DNA from: Bifidobacterium dentium JCM 1195 = DSM 20436
GTDB taxonomy: Bacteria; Actinomycetota; Actinomycetes; Actinomycetales; Bifidobacteriaceae
Assembly (NCBI RefSeq): GCF_001042595.1
Contig: NZ_AP012326.1
Coordinates: forward strand, 310,001-374,000
DNA: 64,000 nt
Reading direction: 5' to 3'
Shown in pieces: positions 8,882 to 18,908 of this stretch. The position numbers were made by a program, and so were the translations under genes. The first letter of the stretch is position 1. Each line of letters starts with the position of its first letter. A model generated the notes under the pieces. It had not been told where the DNA came from. It did not search any database and saw nothing but the letters and a program-made list of their open reading frames with translations.

Positions 8882-9619
8882 ATGGATATGCAGGGCATGT
8901 TCATTTCTTTCGAAGGCGTCGACGGCGTAGGCAAGACCACGCAGGTCGAGCGATTGCGTGCGCATATCGAAGCGCAGGGGCGTGAATGCGTGGTTACGCG
9001 CGAACCGGGCGGCACCGCGCTCGGTGTGGCCATTCGCGGCATGCTGCTGCATGGAGTCGCCGCTGCCGATGCGGGGGTTCCCGCGAACAAGGCGGATGGG
9101 GGACGGCAGCCGGAGCCTGCCGACATCGCCCCCCGTACCGAAGCATTGTTGTTCGCGGCGGACCGGGCGCAGCATGTGGCCGAGGTGATTCGCCCGGCGC
9201 TTGAACGCGGCGCGGTGGTGATCACCGACCGTTACCTCGATTCGTCGTTGGCTTATCAGGCGGGCGGGCGTGAACTGACGCTTAAGGAAATCCGGGATCT
9301 CAGCCTGTGGGCCACCAATGGGTTACTGCCGGAACGCACATATCTGCTGGACATGGATCCGGCCGCCTCGCATGCACGACTGCGGCACAGCGAGGATCGC
9401 ATGGAATCCGCCGGCGACGATTTCCAGAATCGTACGCGCAACGCCTTCCTTGAGCTCGCCAGGGCCGAACCGGAACGGTTCCGCGTAATCGATGCCAGCC
9501 AATCCATCGAAGAGGTCTGGCAACGGATCGAACACGATTTCGCTGCGATCGACCACCTGCGGCCAACCCTACGGTCGACGGTTTCCACCGGCGAGAATAC
9601 GGAAGGAATCGCACGATGA
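8882..9619 (+). CDS. tmk: Thymidylate kinase
   Basis: Phosphorylates dTMP to dTDP with ATP, an essential step in dTTP synthesis. The P-loop is [12 protein letters not shown] near the N-terminus, followed by REPGGT and [13 protein letters not shown], the thymidylate kinase signature. At 245 residues it is longer than the usual 210 or so, because of an insertion of about 25 residues after GMLLHGV ([16 protein letters not shown]). ATG 8882 is preferred; 8888 is a nearby alternative. It overlaps holB by four bases (ATGA), so the two genes are translationally coupled in a topA-tmk-holB block. Confidence 0.95.
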   Translation: MDMQGMFISFEGVDGVGKTTQVERLRAHIEAQGRECVVTREPGGTALGVAIRGMLLHGVAAADAGVPANKADGGRQPEPADIAPRTEALLFAADRAQHVAEVIRPALERGAVVITDRYLDSSLAYQAGGRELTLKEIRDLSLWATNGLLPERTYLLDMDPAASHARLRHSEDRMESAGDDFQNRTRNAFLELARAEPERFRVIDASQSIEEVWQRIEHDFAAIDHLRPTLRSTVSTGENTEGIAR

Positions 9620-10767
9620 GCGTATGGGATTCCATAGTGGGGCAACGTCAGGTGGTGGAGCAGCTCAAGACCGTCTCCTGTGGCGATCCGAAGTCGATCG
9701 CGCAATCATGGCTGATCTGCGGGCCTCCCGGATCCGGCCGTTCCAATGTGGCGCGTGCCTTCGCGGCGGCGTTGGAGAGCCCCGACCATGGCCTTGGCGA
9801 CGAACCGACCAAAGTCACCCAGCAGGTGCTTGCCGGCACGCATCCCGACGTGACCGTACTCGCTACGAATAAGGTGACCATCGGCATCGATCAGGTACGC
9901 GACCTGATCACCACCTCCGAGCAGATGCCGAGCACCGCGCCGTGGCGAATCATCATCATCGAAGACGTGGACCGTATGCTCGAACGCACCACGAATGTGT
10001 TGCTGAAGGAGATTGAGGAGCCGAGCGAACATGCCATCTGGCTGTTGTGCGCCCCGAGTGCGCAAGATGTGCTGCCGACCATCCGTTCACGCACCCGTAT
10101 CGTGAATCTTGCCGTGCCGTCGAACCAAGCCGTGGCGAAATTCCTCGAGGAGACTTCGCAGGTCGAGCCGAAAATCGCGGCCCGTGCGGCGCGCCTTGCC
10201 GAAGGGCATATCGGCATCGCCCGACTGTACGCCTGCAACGAGCGGATCATGTCGGATCGTGATGAGCTGATCGTCGGCGTGCTCAATCTTGCGAAGGCAT
10301 CCGATGCGGTGTTGCTGGCCGGCAATCTCATCGACAATGCGAAAGCGCAGGCCGAGGCGGATGTGGAGGTCAAAGCCGCCGCCGCGGAAGCCGATTTCCG
10401 TAGAATCAACGGACTTGGTCCGAAGGACCGCATTCCTCCGAAATTGCGCGGCGCCTACAACGCCATCGCCAAAAAAGACGAGCTCAAGCGTCAGGCCACG
10501 CGCCTCACGCGTGACGTGCTTGACCGCGCACTCAACTCGGTGGCGAGCATCTACCGTGATGTCGCCGTGTTGCAGAACAACGCCGAGGATGCCGTCGGCC
10601 TGATCAATCTTGAGAACCGCTCCTCGATCGCCGAACTGTCGGTGCGTCTGGATCGCGCCGCGGCCGTACGTCGGCTGGAGGATATCGCTACGGCCCGCAG
10701 GCGTCTCAACGGCAACGGCAATCCCGCGTTGGTGTTCGAAGCCTTGTTCTGCGCCCTGATTCCGTAA
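9616..10767 (+). CDS. holB: DNA polymerase III delta' subunit
   Basis: Clamp-loader subunit that, with tau/gamma and delta, opens the beta clamp at primer-template junctions. The 383-residue protein has an AAA+ fold with [10 protein letters not shown] as its P-loop position: the catalytic Lys of Walker A is Arg, in keeping with the non-hydrolysing role of delta'. [10 protein letters not shown] is the Walker B position, followed by [19 protein letters not shown] and TIRSRTR (sensor/SRC-like region). The four zinc-binding cysteines of many homologues are missing. The start codon overlaps the tmk stop. Confidence 0.92.
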   Translation: MSVWDSIVGQRQVVEQLKTVSCGDPKSIAQSWLICGPPGSGRSNVARAFAAALESPDHGLGDEPTKVTQQVLAGTHPDVTVLATNKVTIGIDQVRDLITTSEQMPSTAPWRIIIIEDVDRMLERTTNVLLKEIEEPSEHAIWLLCAPSAQDVLPTIRSRTRIVNLAVPSNQAVAKFLEETSQVEPKIAARAARLAEGHIGIARLYACNERIMSDRDELIVGVLNLAKASDAVLLAGNLIDNAKAQAEADVEVKAAAAEADFRRINGLGPKDRIPPKLRGAYNAIAKKDELKRQATRLTRDVLDRALNSVASIYRDVAVLQNNAEDAVGLINLENRSSIAELSVRLDRAAAVRRLEDIATARRRLNGNGNPALVFEALFCALIP

Positions 10768-10807
10768 GGTTGATCCGTACGTTCCGGTATGGGAATCGTC
10801 GGCGTCC

Positions 10808-11821
10808 CTAGCGTGCGACCACGGTGGAATCGCGGACGATAAGCTGCGGCGGCAGCGACACATGCGCCGGATGCTCCGGACCGAGCGCGATCAGACGCAA
10901 CGCCTCCGATACGATCTGCTGGAACGGCGGACGCACCGAAGTGAGCGTCGGCATGGTGGTCGAAGCGATCGGCGAATCGTTATAGCCGACGATCAGCACA
11001 TCCTGCGGTACACGGAGTCCCAAGGCGTGCAGCGCCACCATCATGCCGAACGCGATGGTGTCATCCGCGCAGACCACGGCCTCCGGCTGCACCAGCGGCT
11101 CGGAGAACAGGCGCATTGCGCAGTCGAAACCACGTTGCACGCTGCGCTCGCCGAATCGGTTCCAGTCGGCCTGCGTTTTCAGATGATGCGCGCGCACCTG
11201 CGTATGGAACATGGCGAACAATTCCGCCGATTCGAAGGAGATCTCCTTGCCGGCCATGTAGGCCACGGATTCGATGCCCTGATCGGCCAGATGCCCGATG
11301 GTCATCTCCATGGCGGCGTCTTCGTCGATGCCGACCATCGATGTATGGAAGGAACGTTGCCGGCCTCCGACCTGTACGATCGGCAGGGTGCCGGCATATT
11401 GTTCGAGGATTTCGGTGAGATCGGCCCCGGCCGCGGGCACTACGATGAGTCCGTCCACATGACGTGCGACGAGTGATGCGATGCGTTCGCCCTGTGCCGC
11501 TTGATTGGGGCCTATGCCGAGCAACAGCTGTTGCGAGTCCACGTCGATGGTCGGCTCGATTTCGTCAAGCAGCTGCGCGCTGAACGTTTCGGTGGCGCTG
11601 GGGATGACCAGGCCGATGGTGTTGGTGATGGTGCTACGCAGTGCGCTTGCCGCATAGTTGACGGAATAGTTGAGCTGTTCGGCGGCTGCGCGCACACGGC
11701 GGGCGATGTCGTCGTCCTTGGTGCGTTTGCCCGACAATACGCGGGAAACGGTTGCGATCGACACGTTCGCCAATGCGGCCACGTTCGTAATCGAACGGTT
11801 GCTCTCGTTCCTGCCTGCCAT
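10808..11821 (-). CDS. LacI-family transcriptional regulator
   Basis: DNA-binding regulator with an N-terminal LacI HTH (TNVAALANVSIATVSRVLSG, about residues 12-31) and a hinge-like region, followed by a periplasmic-binding-protein-like effector domain (GLVIPSATETFSAQLLDEI; DGLIVVPAAG). It is 337 residues. GGAGG spaced before ATG 11821 decides this start over ATG 11836. It lies downstream of ptsH on the same strand, 143 bases away, and a perfect LacI-type palindrome lies in the ptsH/ptsI promoter region. This makes it a candidate regulator of the general PTS genes, but the effector is unknown. Confidence 0.9.
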   Translation of the reverse strand: MAGRNESNRSITNVAALANVSIATVSRVLSGKRTKDDDIARRVRAAAEQLNYSVNYAASALRSTITNTIGLVIPSATETFSAQLLDEIEPTIDVDSQQLLLGIGPNQAAQGERIASLVARHVDGLIVVPAAGADLTEILEQYAGTLPIVQVGGRQRSFHTSMVGIDEDAAMEMTIGHLADQGIESVAYMAGKEISFESAELFAMFHTQVRAHHLKTQADWNRFGERSVQRGFDCAMRLFSEPLVQPEAVVCADDTIAFGMMVALHALGLRVPQDVLIVGYNDSPIASTTMPTLTSVRPPFQQIVSEALRLIALGPEHPAHVSLPPQLIVRDSTVVAR

Positions 11822-11908
11822 GTTTTCCTCCGTCATGCGGTCCTGTTGGCGATTCGCCGCGCGATCCCGGTCGCCATGCGCGAACGACGGGACCTCTCAA
11901 GAATAGAA

Positions 11909-11938
11909 CAGCCGCCCGTCGAACATGGCGGGCGGCTG
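11909..11938 (-). terminator. Hairpin terminator after ptsH
   Basis: CAGCCGCCCG and CGGGCGGCTG form a perfect 10-bp stem with a 10-base loop. On the minus strand it is followed by TTCTATTC. It separates ptsH from the lacI-type gene, so the regulator is probably only partly co-transcribed. Confidence 0.65.
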
Positions 11939-11964
11939 CAAGGAATCGGCGATGATGATCGGGC

Positions 11965-12225
11965 TCACGCGGCGTTGGCGAGGATGCCGATCAGCTTGTC
12001 GGCGCACGCATCGGCGTCGGTGCCTTCGACGTTGATGACCACGGTGTCGCCCTGCTTGATGCCCAGGCCCATGATGGACAGGATGGAGCCTGCCGGGACG
12101 GCGTCGCCGCCCTCCTTGGCGATGGTCACGTTGCAGTTGGAGGCGGTGACGGCCTGTGCGAACTGTGCGGCCGGGCGTGCGTGGATGCCGACGGGATCGT
12201 TGATGACGAGATTGCGGGTTGCCAT
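11965..12225 (-). CDS. ptsH: Phosphocarrier protein HPr
   Basis: Small PTS protein that takes phosphate from enzyme I on a histidine and passes it to sugar-specific EIIA domains. The 86-residue length is standard. The active site is GIHARPAAQFAQ with His15. GSILSIMGLGI places a serine (Ser47) at the position where Firmicutes HPr is phosphorylated by HPr kinase, though no such kinase is seen here. AAAGGAG precedes ATG 12225 at a suitable distance. It diverges from ptsI, so the two general PTS proteins share a regulatory region of about 284 bases. Confidence 0.97.
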   Translation of the reverse strand: MATRNLVINDPVGIHARPAAQFAQAVTASNCNVTIAKEGGDAVPAGSILSIMGLGIKQGDTVVINVEGTDADACADKLIGILANAA

Positions 12226-12339
12226 AGTGACACTCCTTTGAGTCGTGATAGTGCTTGGTTGCGTTCTTCAATTGTGCAGGAACAACGCGGCAGTATGATG
12301 CCGCTCAGCGAAAAGCATACCACTTTTTCACGAAACGCA

Positions 12340-12351
12340 GAAAACGTTTTC
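12340..12351. promoter_or_regulatory. LacI-type operator palindrome between ptsH and ptsI
   Basis: GAAAACGTTTTC is a perfect 12-bp palindrome with the central CG typical of LacI-family operators. It sits in the AT-rich middle of the divergent region. TATACT at 12378-12383 could be a -10 box for ptsI. The adjacent LacI-type regulator is the obvious candidate ligand. Confidence 0.6.
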
Positions 12352-12509
12352 CTTTTTCGTATTAATGAATATTTATGTATACTAACGGCAGGCTGAAAAT
12401 GATTTACCGGCAATGACGGTGGGGATCATTGCAGTAACCCCCGTACTCCTCGACGGTCGCGCCGTATGCGTTCGTCGGGACAACCAAGGAACCAGGAAAA
12501 GGAGTTCTC

Positions 12510-14162
12510 ATGAACATCAAGGGTGTTGGCATCGGTCGTGGCGTTGCGGTCGGACCGGTTATTCGCATGGCCGCTCCGCTGCCTGAACCGTCGGACGCAC
12601 CGCGTGCCGAAGGCATCGACGCCGAAACTGAAATCATCCGCGTCGAGCGATCATTGGCATTGGTGAACGCCGACCTCAACCGTCGTGCGGAAGAGGCCGC
12701 CAATGGTGACGAAGGCGCCCAAAAGGCCGCTCCGATTCTTCAGGCCATCGCCATGTTCGCCTCCGACCCGTCCCTTGCGCAGTCCATCCGGAATCTGATT
12801 GGCCAAGGCAAGACTGCCGAGCGGGCCGTGCTTGAAGGTTTCGCGGCCGTGGAAGACATGTTCCGTGCCATCGGCGGCTATCAGGCCGAGCGTGCGGCCG
12901 ATTTGCATGATGTCGGTCAGCGTGTGATCGCCGACCTGATGGGCGCTCCGGCGCCGGGTCTGCCGGTGAGCGAAACCCCGTTCGTGCTCGTTGCCGAAGA
13001 CCTGTCCCCGGCTGATACCGCCGCGCTCGACATGAGCAAGACCCTCGCCATCGTGACCTCGCAGGGCGGCCCGACCTCGCATACCGCCATCCTGGCTCGC
13101 GCCCGCGGCATTGTGGCCGTGGTCTCCGCCACCGAAGCGACCGAACTGACCGACGGCACCAACGTGATCGTGAATGCAGCCAAAGGCGAAATCACCGTCG
13201 AACCGTCCGAGGAGGAAATCACCGCGGCAGAAGCGGCCAAGTCTCGCGCCGCGGCGGCCAAGGAACTGCGTGGCAACCCGGGTGCCACCAAAGACGGCCA
13301 CCGCATTCCGCTGTTGGCGAATGTGGGCAAACCGTCCGATGCCGCCACCGCATTGGAATATGGTGCCGAGGGCGTGGGCCTATTCCGCACCGAATTCCTG
13401 TTCATCGGCAACGCCGAACCGCCAAGCGTCGAAGAGCAGACCAAGGCCTATATCGAGCTGCTCAGCCAGTTCCCGGGCAAGAAAGTCGTGATCCGCATGC
13501 TCGACGCCGGCGCCGACAAGCCATTGCCGTTCCTGACTCCGGAAGACGAGCCGAACCCCGCTCTCGGACTGCGAGGCCTGCGCACCTTGAAGGCCCATAT
13601 GGACGTGCTTGAAGGCCAGCTCAAGGCCCTCGCCGCCGCGGATGCCGCAACCGACGCCGATCTGTGGGTCATGGCCCCGATGGTGGCCGACGAGCATGAG
13701 GCCGACTACTTCGTCAGACTCGCCAAGAGCCATGGGCTGAAATTCGTGGGTGCCATGGCCGAAGTGCCATCCATCGCCCTGATGGCCGACAAGGTGGCCA
13801 AGGTGGCCGATTTCGTCTCCATCGGCACCAACGACCTGACCCAGTACACGCTGGCCGCCGACCGTACCCTCGGTTCCGTGGCCAACTACCAGACCGCATG
13901 GCATCCGGCTGTGCTGCGCGCCATCAAGATGATCTGCGACGCGGGCAATGCCAACGGCATGCCGGTGGGCGTGTGCGGCGAGGCCGCCGCCGATCCGGAT
14001 CTGGCCGTGGTGCTGGCCGGTTTGGGCGTCAATTCCCTGTCCATGACCCCGGTGGCTCTGGACGATGTGCGCGCCGCGCTCGCCGAGGTCACTCTTGAGG
14101 AAGCCAAGGCCAAGGCCGCCGCAGCGCTTAACGGCGACTACTACAATCCGGCCGACCGCTGA
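12510..14162 (+). CDS. ptsI: Phosphoenolpyruvate-protein phosphotransferase (PTS enzyme I)
   Basis: Starts the PTS phosphorelay by autophosphorylating from phosphoenolpyruvate and passing the phosphate to HPr. The 550-residue protein has the HPr-binding and phosphohistidine domains first: His191 in GGPTSHTAILARARG. The PEP-binding barrel follows: EGVGLFRTEFLF, VVIRMLDAGADKPLPF, SIGTNDLTQYTLAADR, and the active-site Cys in VGVCGEAAADPD. AAAAGGAG precedes ATG 12510. It is divergent from ptsH rather than co-linear with it, which is the bifidobacterial arrangement. Confidence 0.97.
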   Translation: MNIKGVGIGRGVAVGPVIRMAAPLPEPSDAPRAEGIDAETEIIRVERSLALVNADLNRRAEEAANGDEGAQKAAPILQAIAMFASDPSLAQSIRNLIGQGKTAERAVLEGFAAVEDMFRAIGGYQAERAADLHDVGQRVIADLMGAPAPGLPVSETPFVLVAEDLSPADTAALDMSKTLAIVTSQGGPTSHTAILARARGIVAVVSATEATELTDGTNVIVNAAKGEITVEPSEEEITAAEAAKSRAAAAKELRGNPGATKDGHRIPLLANVGKPSDAATALEYGAEGVGLFRTEFLFIGNAEPPSVEEQTKAYIELLSQFPGKKVVIRMLDAGADKPLPFLTPEDEPNPALGLRGLRTLKAHMDVLEGQLKALAAADAATDADLWVMAPMVADEHEADYFVRLAKSHGLKFVGAMAEVPSIALMADKVAKVADFVSIGTNDLTQYTLAADRTLGSVANYQTAWHPAVLRAIKMICDAGNANGMPVGVCGEAAADPDLAVVLAGLGVNSLSMTPVALDDVRAALAEVTLEEAKAKAAAALNGDYYNPADR

Positions 14163-14229
14163 CGGTAATGGCGGCGGTTATGGGTTTCGGCCGCAAAAGT
14201 GCACTTGTTGTTGGGTGACAGGCTGGTCC

Positions 14230-14277
14230 TCGCAGGTTAGGCCCTCCAACACATGTGTGTAAGGGCCTGACCTGCGA
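14230..14277 (+). terminator. Hairpin after ptsI, with extra copies of its arm
   Basis: TCGCAGGTTAGGCCCT (14230-14245) pairs with AGGGCCTGACCTGCGA (14262-14277) with one G-U pair around a 16-base loop. The arm sequence CTCGCAGGTCA recurs twice downstream, at about 14292 and 14355, in the 268-base gap before the next gene. It may terminate ptsI, but there is no long T run. Confidence 0.5.
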
Positions 14278-14430
14278 TTACCGCGGACTTGCTCGCAGGT
14301 CAGGGCTCCAAATCCTCGTCTTTGGGGCCTTTGCCGTTGAGTAACAAACTGGCTCTCGCAGGTCAAGCCCCCGCGCCGCATCAATGATGTGGCGGTATCG
14401 TGCGTCACGTGTATGCGCGATACTGGAGAC

Positions 14431-14988
14431 ATGAAGATTTCCGCAGATTTTACCGTCATTCCTGACGCGTTTGCCAAGGCGGCGCCGCCTGAGAACTGCA
14501 TCGACGGCACTCCAATCGTCTCCTTCCCTTTCTACATCGATGAGCTTGACTCGTCGGTGCAGTTCCTGCATTGGGAATTCGTTGATCCGGATTCGATTCC
14601 GGTATGCGGCTTCCAATGGAATCACTGGTCACTGGCGAATCTGCCGGTTGATGCGCTGATGTACGACTTCAATGATTCCCATGCGCTGGCGATTCCGGCC
14701 GATTTCTCCCGTACCGTTTCCGCGATGATTCCCGAAACCGTGCAAGGCCGCACGTCCGCCGCTTCGCCGCTGCTGACCGGTCGCAGCACCGATCCCGCGG
14801 TCACCATGCGTTACAACGGCCCGTACCCACCGGATCGGGATCATGACTACTACCTGCATGTGTGGGGTACGACGGCACCGTTGGCCGGCCTCAATCAGGG
14901 CTTCTGGCTGAACGAAATGGAGCGTGCCCTGCGCAATGGCGGCAATCCCATTGATCAAGGCGGCATCTTCCTTACCGGCAAAGCCTGA
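14431..14988 (+). CDS. YbhB/YbcL-type phosphatidylethanolamine-binding (PEBP) family protein
   Basis: A 185-residue protein of the PEBP/Raf-kinase-inhibitor fold. The two conserved ligand-pocket regions are visible: [20 protein letters not shown] around residues 55-75, and [20 protein letters not shown] around 130-150. Bacterial members are cytoplasmic or periplasmic proteins of poorly known function. No signal peptide is seen here. GGAGAC lies just before ATG 14431, and the 14 in-frame codons upstream have no support. It follows ptsI after a hairpin and precedes the dipeptidase, without an obvious functional link. Confidence 0.85.
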   Translation: MKISADFTVIPDAFAKAAPPENCIDGTPIVSFPFYIDELDSSVQFLHWEFVDPDSIPVCGFQWNHWSLANLPVDALMYDFNDSHALAIPADFSRTVSAMIPETVQGRTSAASPLLTGRSTDPAVTMRYNGPYPPDRDHDYYLHVWGTTAPLAGLNQGFWLNEMERALRNGGNPIDQGGIFLTGKA

Positions 14989-15110
14989 TCGCTGCCCCTC
15001 GGCGGCGGAATCCGAACCATGTCGTCTTCCCCGCCGGCGAAACCGGGAGGCGCAGAAGCCTGACATGTTCCCGTAAGGGAGAACAATCATCGAAAGGAAT
15101 ACACAGCAAC

Positions 15111-16709
15111 ATGGCGTGCACCACGATTCTGGTCGGCAAGAACGCAAGTTATGACGGTTCGACCATCATCGCCCGCAATGAAGACAGCGCAAACGGCGAA
15201 TTCTGCCCGAAGCGTTTCATCGTAGTCAAGCCGGAGGAGCAGCCGCGTACATATCGCAGCGTGCTCTCCCATGTGGAAATCGACCTGCCGGAAGAGCCGT
15301 TGCAGTACACGGCCGTGCCCAATGCCGATCTGAAGGAAGGCATTTGGGGCGAGGCTGGCGTCAATGAGGCGAACGTGGCCATGAGCGCCACCGAAACCCT
15401 CACCACCAATGAGCGTGTGCTTGGCGCGGATCCGTTCGTCGAACTTGCTCCGGCCAAGGGCAGGGAAGGCGAGGACGGCTACGAACCGGAAGTGCCCGGC
15501 GGCATCGGCGAAGAGGATTTCCTCACCCTCGTGTTGCCGTACATCAAGACCGCCCGTGAAGGCGTGGAGCGTCTCGGCGCGCTGCTTGAAGAGTTCGGCA
15601 CCTATGAGATGAACGGTGTTGCCTTTTCCGACGTGGACGAGATCTGGTGGCTGGAGACCGTCGGCGGCCACCATTGGATTGCCAAGCGCGTGCCGGACGA
15701 GGCCTACGTGACCATGCCGAACCAGCTTGGCATCGATGAATTCGACCTTGAGGATGCCTTGGGCGATCAGGAGGAGCATATGTGCTCCGCCGATTTAGGC
15801 GAGTTCATCGCGCGTAACCATCTGGACCTGTCGGTGGAGAACACCACGCCGTTCAATCCGCGCGACGCTTTCGGTTCCCACTCCGATTCCGACCATGTGT
15901 ACAACACCCCGCGTGCTTGGTACATGCAGCGCTTCCTCAACCCGTACGACGAGCAGTGGGATGGTCCGGACGCGGACCACAAGCCGACCGCCGACGACAT
16001 TCCGTGGGCTCGCCAGCCGGAACGCAAGATCACCATCGAAGATGTGAAGTACGTGCTGAGTTCCCATTATCAGGGCACTCCATACGATCCGTACGGCAAG
16101 CTCGGCGACCAGCGCACGCGCCACATGTTCCGCCCGATCGGCATCAACCGCCAAAGCCAGCTTGCGGTCATGCAGATTCGTCCGTATCGCCCGCAGGTCA
16201 GCCGTGCGATTCAGTGGATGGCCTATGGCTCCAACCCGTTCAACACGTTGGTGCCGTTCTTCCCGAACGTGGATTCCACGCCGAAGTACCTGGAAGACAC
16301 CACTGTGCGCGTCACCTCTGAGAACTTCTACTGGGAGAACCGCATCATCGCAGCCCTGTGCGACGCGTCCTTCGCCGATACCGCCAACGCGGTGGAGCGC
16401 TATCAGGAAAAGACCGGCGCAATGGGCCACCGTATGGTCGCAGCCGCCGATGAGCAGATCGATAGGCTGTGCGAGGATTCCGATTTCGACGCCGAGTTCG
16501 ATGCAGATGATGAAAGCGCCGACGTGCAGCCGATGGAACCGGATGAGATCATCGAAGCCACCCGCAACGCGGAAGCACGCGAGATTCTTGCCGCAGCCAA
16601 CCGGACCATGGCCGACCAGCTCAAGGAGGAGACCGACAAGCTGCTCGACTCCGTGCTCTACACGGCGAGCATGAACATGAAGAACGGCTTCCATATGTCC
16701 GACTTCTGA
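15111..16709 (+). CDS. pepD: C69-family dipeptidase
   Basis: N-terminal-nucleophile peptidase related to Lactobacillus PepD, which cleaves a broad range of dipeptides. It begins [20 protein letters not shown]: Cys3 would become the nucleophile after removal of the first two residues. IARNEDS and [19 protein letters not shown] are also family features. The 532-residue length is a little above the usual 470-500, with an acidic stretch near residues 460-480 ([15 protein letters not shown]). GAAAGGA precedes the start. No secretion signal is seen, so it acts in the cytoplasm. Confidence 0.93.
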   Translation: MACTTILVGKNASYDGSTIIARNEDSANGEFCPKRFIVVKPEEQPRTYRSVLSHVEIDLPEEPLQYTAVPNADLKEGIWGEAGVNEANVAMSATETLTTNERVLGADPFVELAPAKGREGEDGYEPEVPGGIGEEDFLTLVLPYIKTAREGVERLGALLEEFGTYEMNGVAFSDVDEIWWLETVGGHHWIAKRVPDEAYVTMPNQLGIDEFDLEDALGDQEEHMCSADLGEFIARNHLDLSVENTTPFNPRDAFGSHSDSDHVYNTPRAWYMQRFLNPYDEQWDGPDADHKPTADDIPWARQPERKITIEDVKYVLSSHYQGTPYDPYGKLGDQRTRHMFRPIGINRQSQLAVMQIRPYRPQVSRAIQWMAYGSNPFNTLVPFFPNVDSTPKYLEDTTVRVTSENFYWENRIIAALCDASFADTANAVERYQEKTGAMGHRMVAAADEQIDRLCEDSDFDAEFDADDESADVQPMEPDEIIEATRNAEAREILAAANRTMADQLKEETDKLLDSVLYTASMNMKNGFHMSDF

Positions 16710-16799
16710 TTCGCGGTGTTATAGGGAGAGACGCCAACCCCCTCTGTAACGCGCGGCCACTACAATGATCTTCATCTTTAATCCCAGAAAGGAACCCCA

Positions 16800-18317
16800 G
16801 TGACCAACATTGAGGATTTCACCAGCCAGTACGGCCTGGTTCAGAAGATTGATGCGTTCGGGTATCTCGATTATCTGAAGAACAATCCGGATGCCCCGCG
16901 CAAGCATGGCAAGGTCGTGCTCGTCACCGCCGACACTCCGCTGAAGGCGTCACGCGGCGAAGGCAAGACCACCACCACGATCGCCCTGATTGACGCCCTG
17001 CGTGAGCGTGGCATCGATGCGACCGCCGTGCTGCGTCAGCCAAGTATGGGCATTACCGCGGCCGGTTCCAAGGGCGGCGCATCGGGCGGTGGCAAGGCAT
17101 CCCTGACCCACCCGGAGTTGATCGACTGGGGTCTGTGCGGCGAGATGGGTGCCATCGAGGCCGCTCAGAACCTGCTGGTCTCCTTTGCGGAGAAAGCGAT
17201 CGACGAGGGCAAGCTTGATGAGATTCTGGTGCCGCGCGTTTCCGAAGTGCCGTCCCGCTCCCTGCGTCAGATCGCCGTGGATCGTGGTAAGGGCAACGTT
17301 GCGGAACGTACGGTGCTCACCCCGACCTGCGAGTTGATGCAGATCGTCGTGCTGTCTCGTTCCATGGACGAAATCGCCGATCGCGTGGCCAGGATGATCG
17401 CCGGCACCAAGGACGGCAAGGCCGTCACTTTCGGCGAATTCGTTGACCTGTGGCGCATCACCGGCATTCTGTCCGACGCCGTCAAGCCCGCCAAGACCGA
17501 GACCGTAAACGGCGCCCCGGTGTATGTGCATGGCGGCCCGTTCGCGAACGTGTCCATCGGCATTCCGACGCTTGTTTCCGTGGAGATGGCCTGCGCCCTG
17601 CACGACGTGGTAATCGTCGAGGCGGGTTATGGTGCTGATGCCGGCGCCCAGAAGTGGCTCGACATTGCATGCCGCGAGTACGGTGCGCAGTGGCCGTCCG
17701 CCGCCATCGTCGTGACCCGTGCCTCCACATGGCGTGATGATCCGGCGCTTGCCTGGCGTTATCCGTTCCATGTGCAGCGCTTGGAAGGCCTTGATATTCC
17801 GACGTTCCCGCTGATCAACCTGTGGGATGGCGAGGACGATCAGATTCCGGCGTTGAAGGCGACCACCGAAGAGCTGGAATTCCGTGAGCCGATCATCGGC
17901 AATCTGTACCGTGACGGCGGCGACGCGCTCGCCCCGCAGCTGGATGCCTTCGTGGATGCCGTGGTGAACGGTTCCATGCCTGCGGAACCGCACAGCCACA
18001 AGGGCATGGCTCTCGTGGAGAACGTGCGCTGGGTGGCCGAGAACGCGTATGGAGTTCCGGCTGAGCGCGTGGTTCTGAAGGACAGTTTCGCCGAATCCCT
18101 CAACGAGGCCATGAATCTGTGCGCCAGCGCGGGCATGGATCTGGGTGATATGGCACTGGTGGCGGTGAAGTCTCCGGCCACCATGACCGATAACGATTCC
18201 GCTCCGGAGGAGGAACGCACCGTGACCTTGAAGAAGGTCGAAGTCCATTCCGGTGCCGGCTTGGTGCATGTGAATCTGACTACGTCCCTGACTACGCCAA
18301 TGCCGAAGATCGTCTGA
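16800..18317 (+). CDS. fhs: Formate-tetrahydrofolate ligase
   Basis: ATP-dependent synthesis of 10-formyltetrahydrofolate from formate, feeding purine and one-carbon metabolism. This suits a bifidobacterium, which makes formate through pyruvate formate-lyase. The P-loop region reads TPLKASRGEGKTTTTIALID (about residues 43-62), and GMGITAAGSKGGASGGGKAS-like sequence follows. At 505 residues it is shorter than the usual 550-560, and its middle region differs from clostridial enzymes. GTG 16800 is preceded by AAAGGA, and TACAAT at 16761-16766 could be a -10 box. A hairpin terminator follows. Confidence 0.93.
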   Translation: MTNIEDFTSQYGLVQKIDAFGYLDYLKNNPDAPRKHGKVVLVTADTPLKASRGEGKTTTTIALIDALRERGIDATAVLRQPSMGITAAGSKGGASGGGKASLTHPELIDWGLCGEMGAIEAAQNLLVSFAEKAIDEGKLDEILVPRVSEVPSRSLRQIAVDRGKGNVAERTVLTPTCELMQIVVLSRSMDEIADRVARMIAGTKDGKAVTFGEFVDLWRITGILSDAVKPAKTETVNGAPVYVHGGPFANVSIGIPTLVSVEMACALHDVVIVEAGYGADAGAQKWLDIACREYGAQWPSAAIVVTRASTWRDDPALAWRYPFHVQRLEGLDIPTFPLINLWDGEDDQIPALKATTEELEFREPIIGNLYRDGGDALAPQLDAFVDAVVNGSMPAEPHSHKGMALVENVRWVAENAYGVPAERVVLKDSFAESLNEAMNLCASAGMDLGDMALVAVKSPATMTDNDSAPEEERTVTLKKVEVHSGAGLVHVNLTTSLTTPMPKIV

Positions 18318-18356
18318 TTCCACACGATTGCGAGTAATGATCGCACGATGACGGAC

Positions 18357-18396
18357 GCGAGGAGCCGCCGATCCCAAGAGGTCGGCGGCTCCTCGC
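18357..18396 (+). terminator. Hairpin terminator after fhs
   Basis: GCGAGGAGCCGCCGATC and GTCGGCGGCTCCTCGC form a stem of about 16 bp with one bulge and a 7-base loop, followed by ATGTTATG. It lies in the 160-base gap between fhs and the convergent tautomerase gene. Confidence 0.7.
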
Positions 18397-18477
18397 ATGT
18401 TATGCTGCGGCGTGTGAGGAAACGGCGGAAAGATTAGCGTTTAGTTGCCGCTCCTTCGGAAGAACGGTGGAATTGCG

Positions 18478-18825
18478 TCAGAAATTGCCGCCGTTCCAGC
18501 CCCAATCGGTGGTGGCGGTGTATCGGATGTAAGTACGGTCGGCCGGAATGCCGAGCTCCTTGCCCAGCGCGGCCATGATCTGTTCGGTCAGCTTTTCCCA
18601 AGCGGAACCCGGCACGGAACGGCCGAAAACATTCACCTCCACGTAAGCGGCCGGTTGGGAATCGTCACCGCCGAAATAAATCGGCATATTGTCTTCGAAC
18701 GGGCACATCAGCCAGCCTTCGGACTTGCCCGGAACGGCGGTGATTGCCTTGCCGTAGGCCGTTTTCAGGGCCTCACGCTGTTCGGGAGTGGTGGAGACGG
18801 AAACGTGGGTGTGAATGACTGGCAT
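18478..18825 (-). CDS. MIF-like tautomerase (macrophage migration inhibitory factor superfamily)
   Basis: A 115-residue protein with the MIF/tautomerase plan: Pro2, which becomes the N-terminal catalytic base, in MPVIHTHVSV. A YVEVNVFGR strand follows, and the end is YIRYTATTDWGWNGGNF, close to the C-terminal WGWNG of eukaryotic and bacterial MIF proteins. The length equals that of MIF rather than the 60-residue 4-oxalocrotonate tautomerase. It likely tautomerises keto/enol substrates such as phenylpyruvate; the physiological substrate is unknown. AGGAGG precedes ATG 18825. It diverges from the gtrA-like gene. Confidence 0.88.
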   Translation of the reverse strand: MPVIHTHVSVSTTPEQREALKTAYGKAITAVPGKSEGWLMCPFEDNMPIYFGGDDSQPAAYVEVNVFGRSVPGSAWEKLTEQIMAALGKELGIPADRTYIRYTATTDWGWNGGNF

Positions 18826-18908
18826 TGGTCCTCCTTGGTCGGTGAAATGCTCGTGGACAATTCACACCATTCTAAGTCCGGTCTGTGTGCGTGTGTTTAA
18901 TTGTCTGT

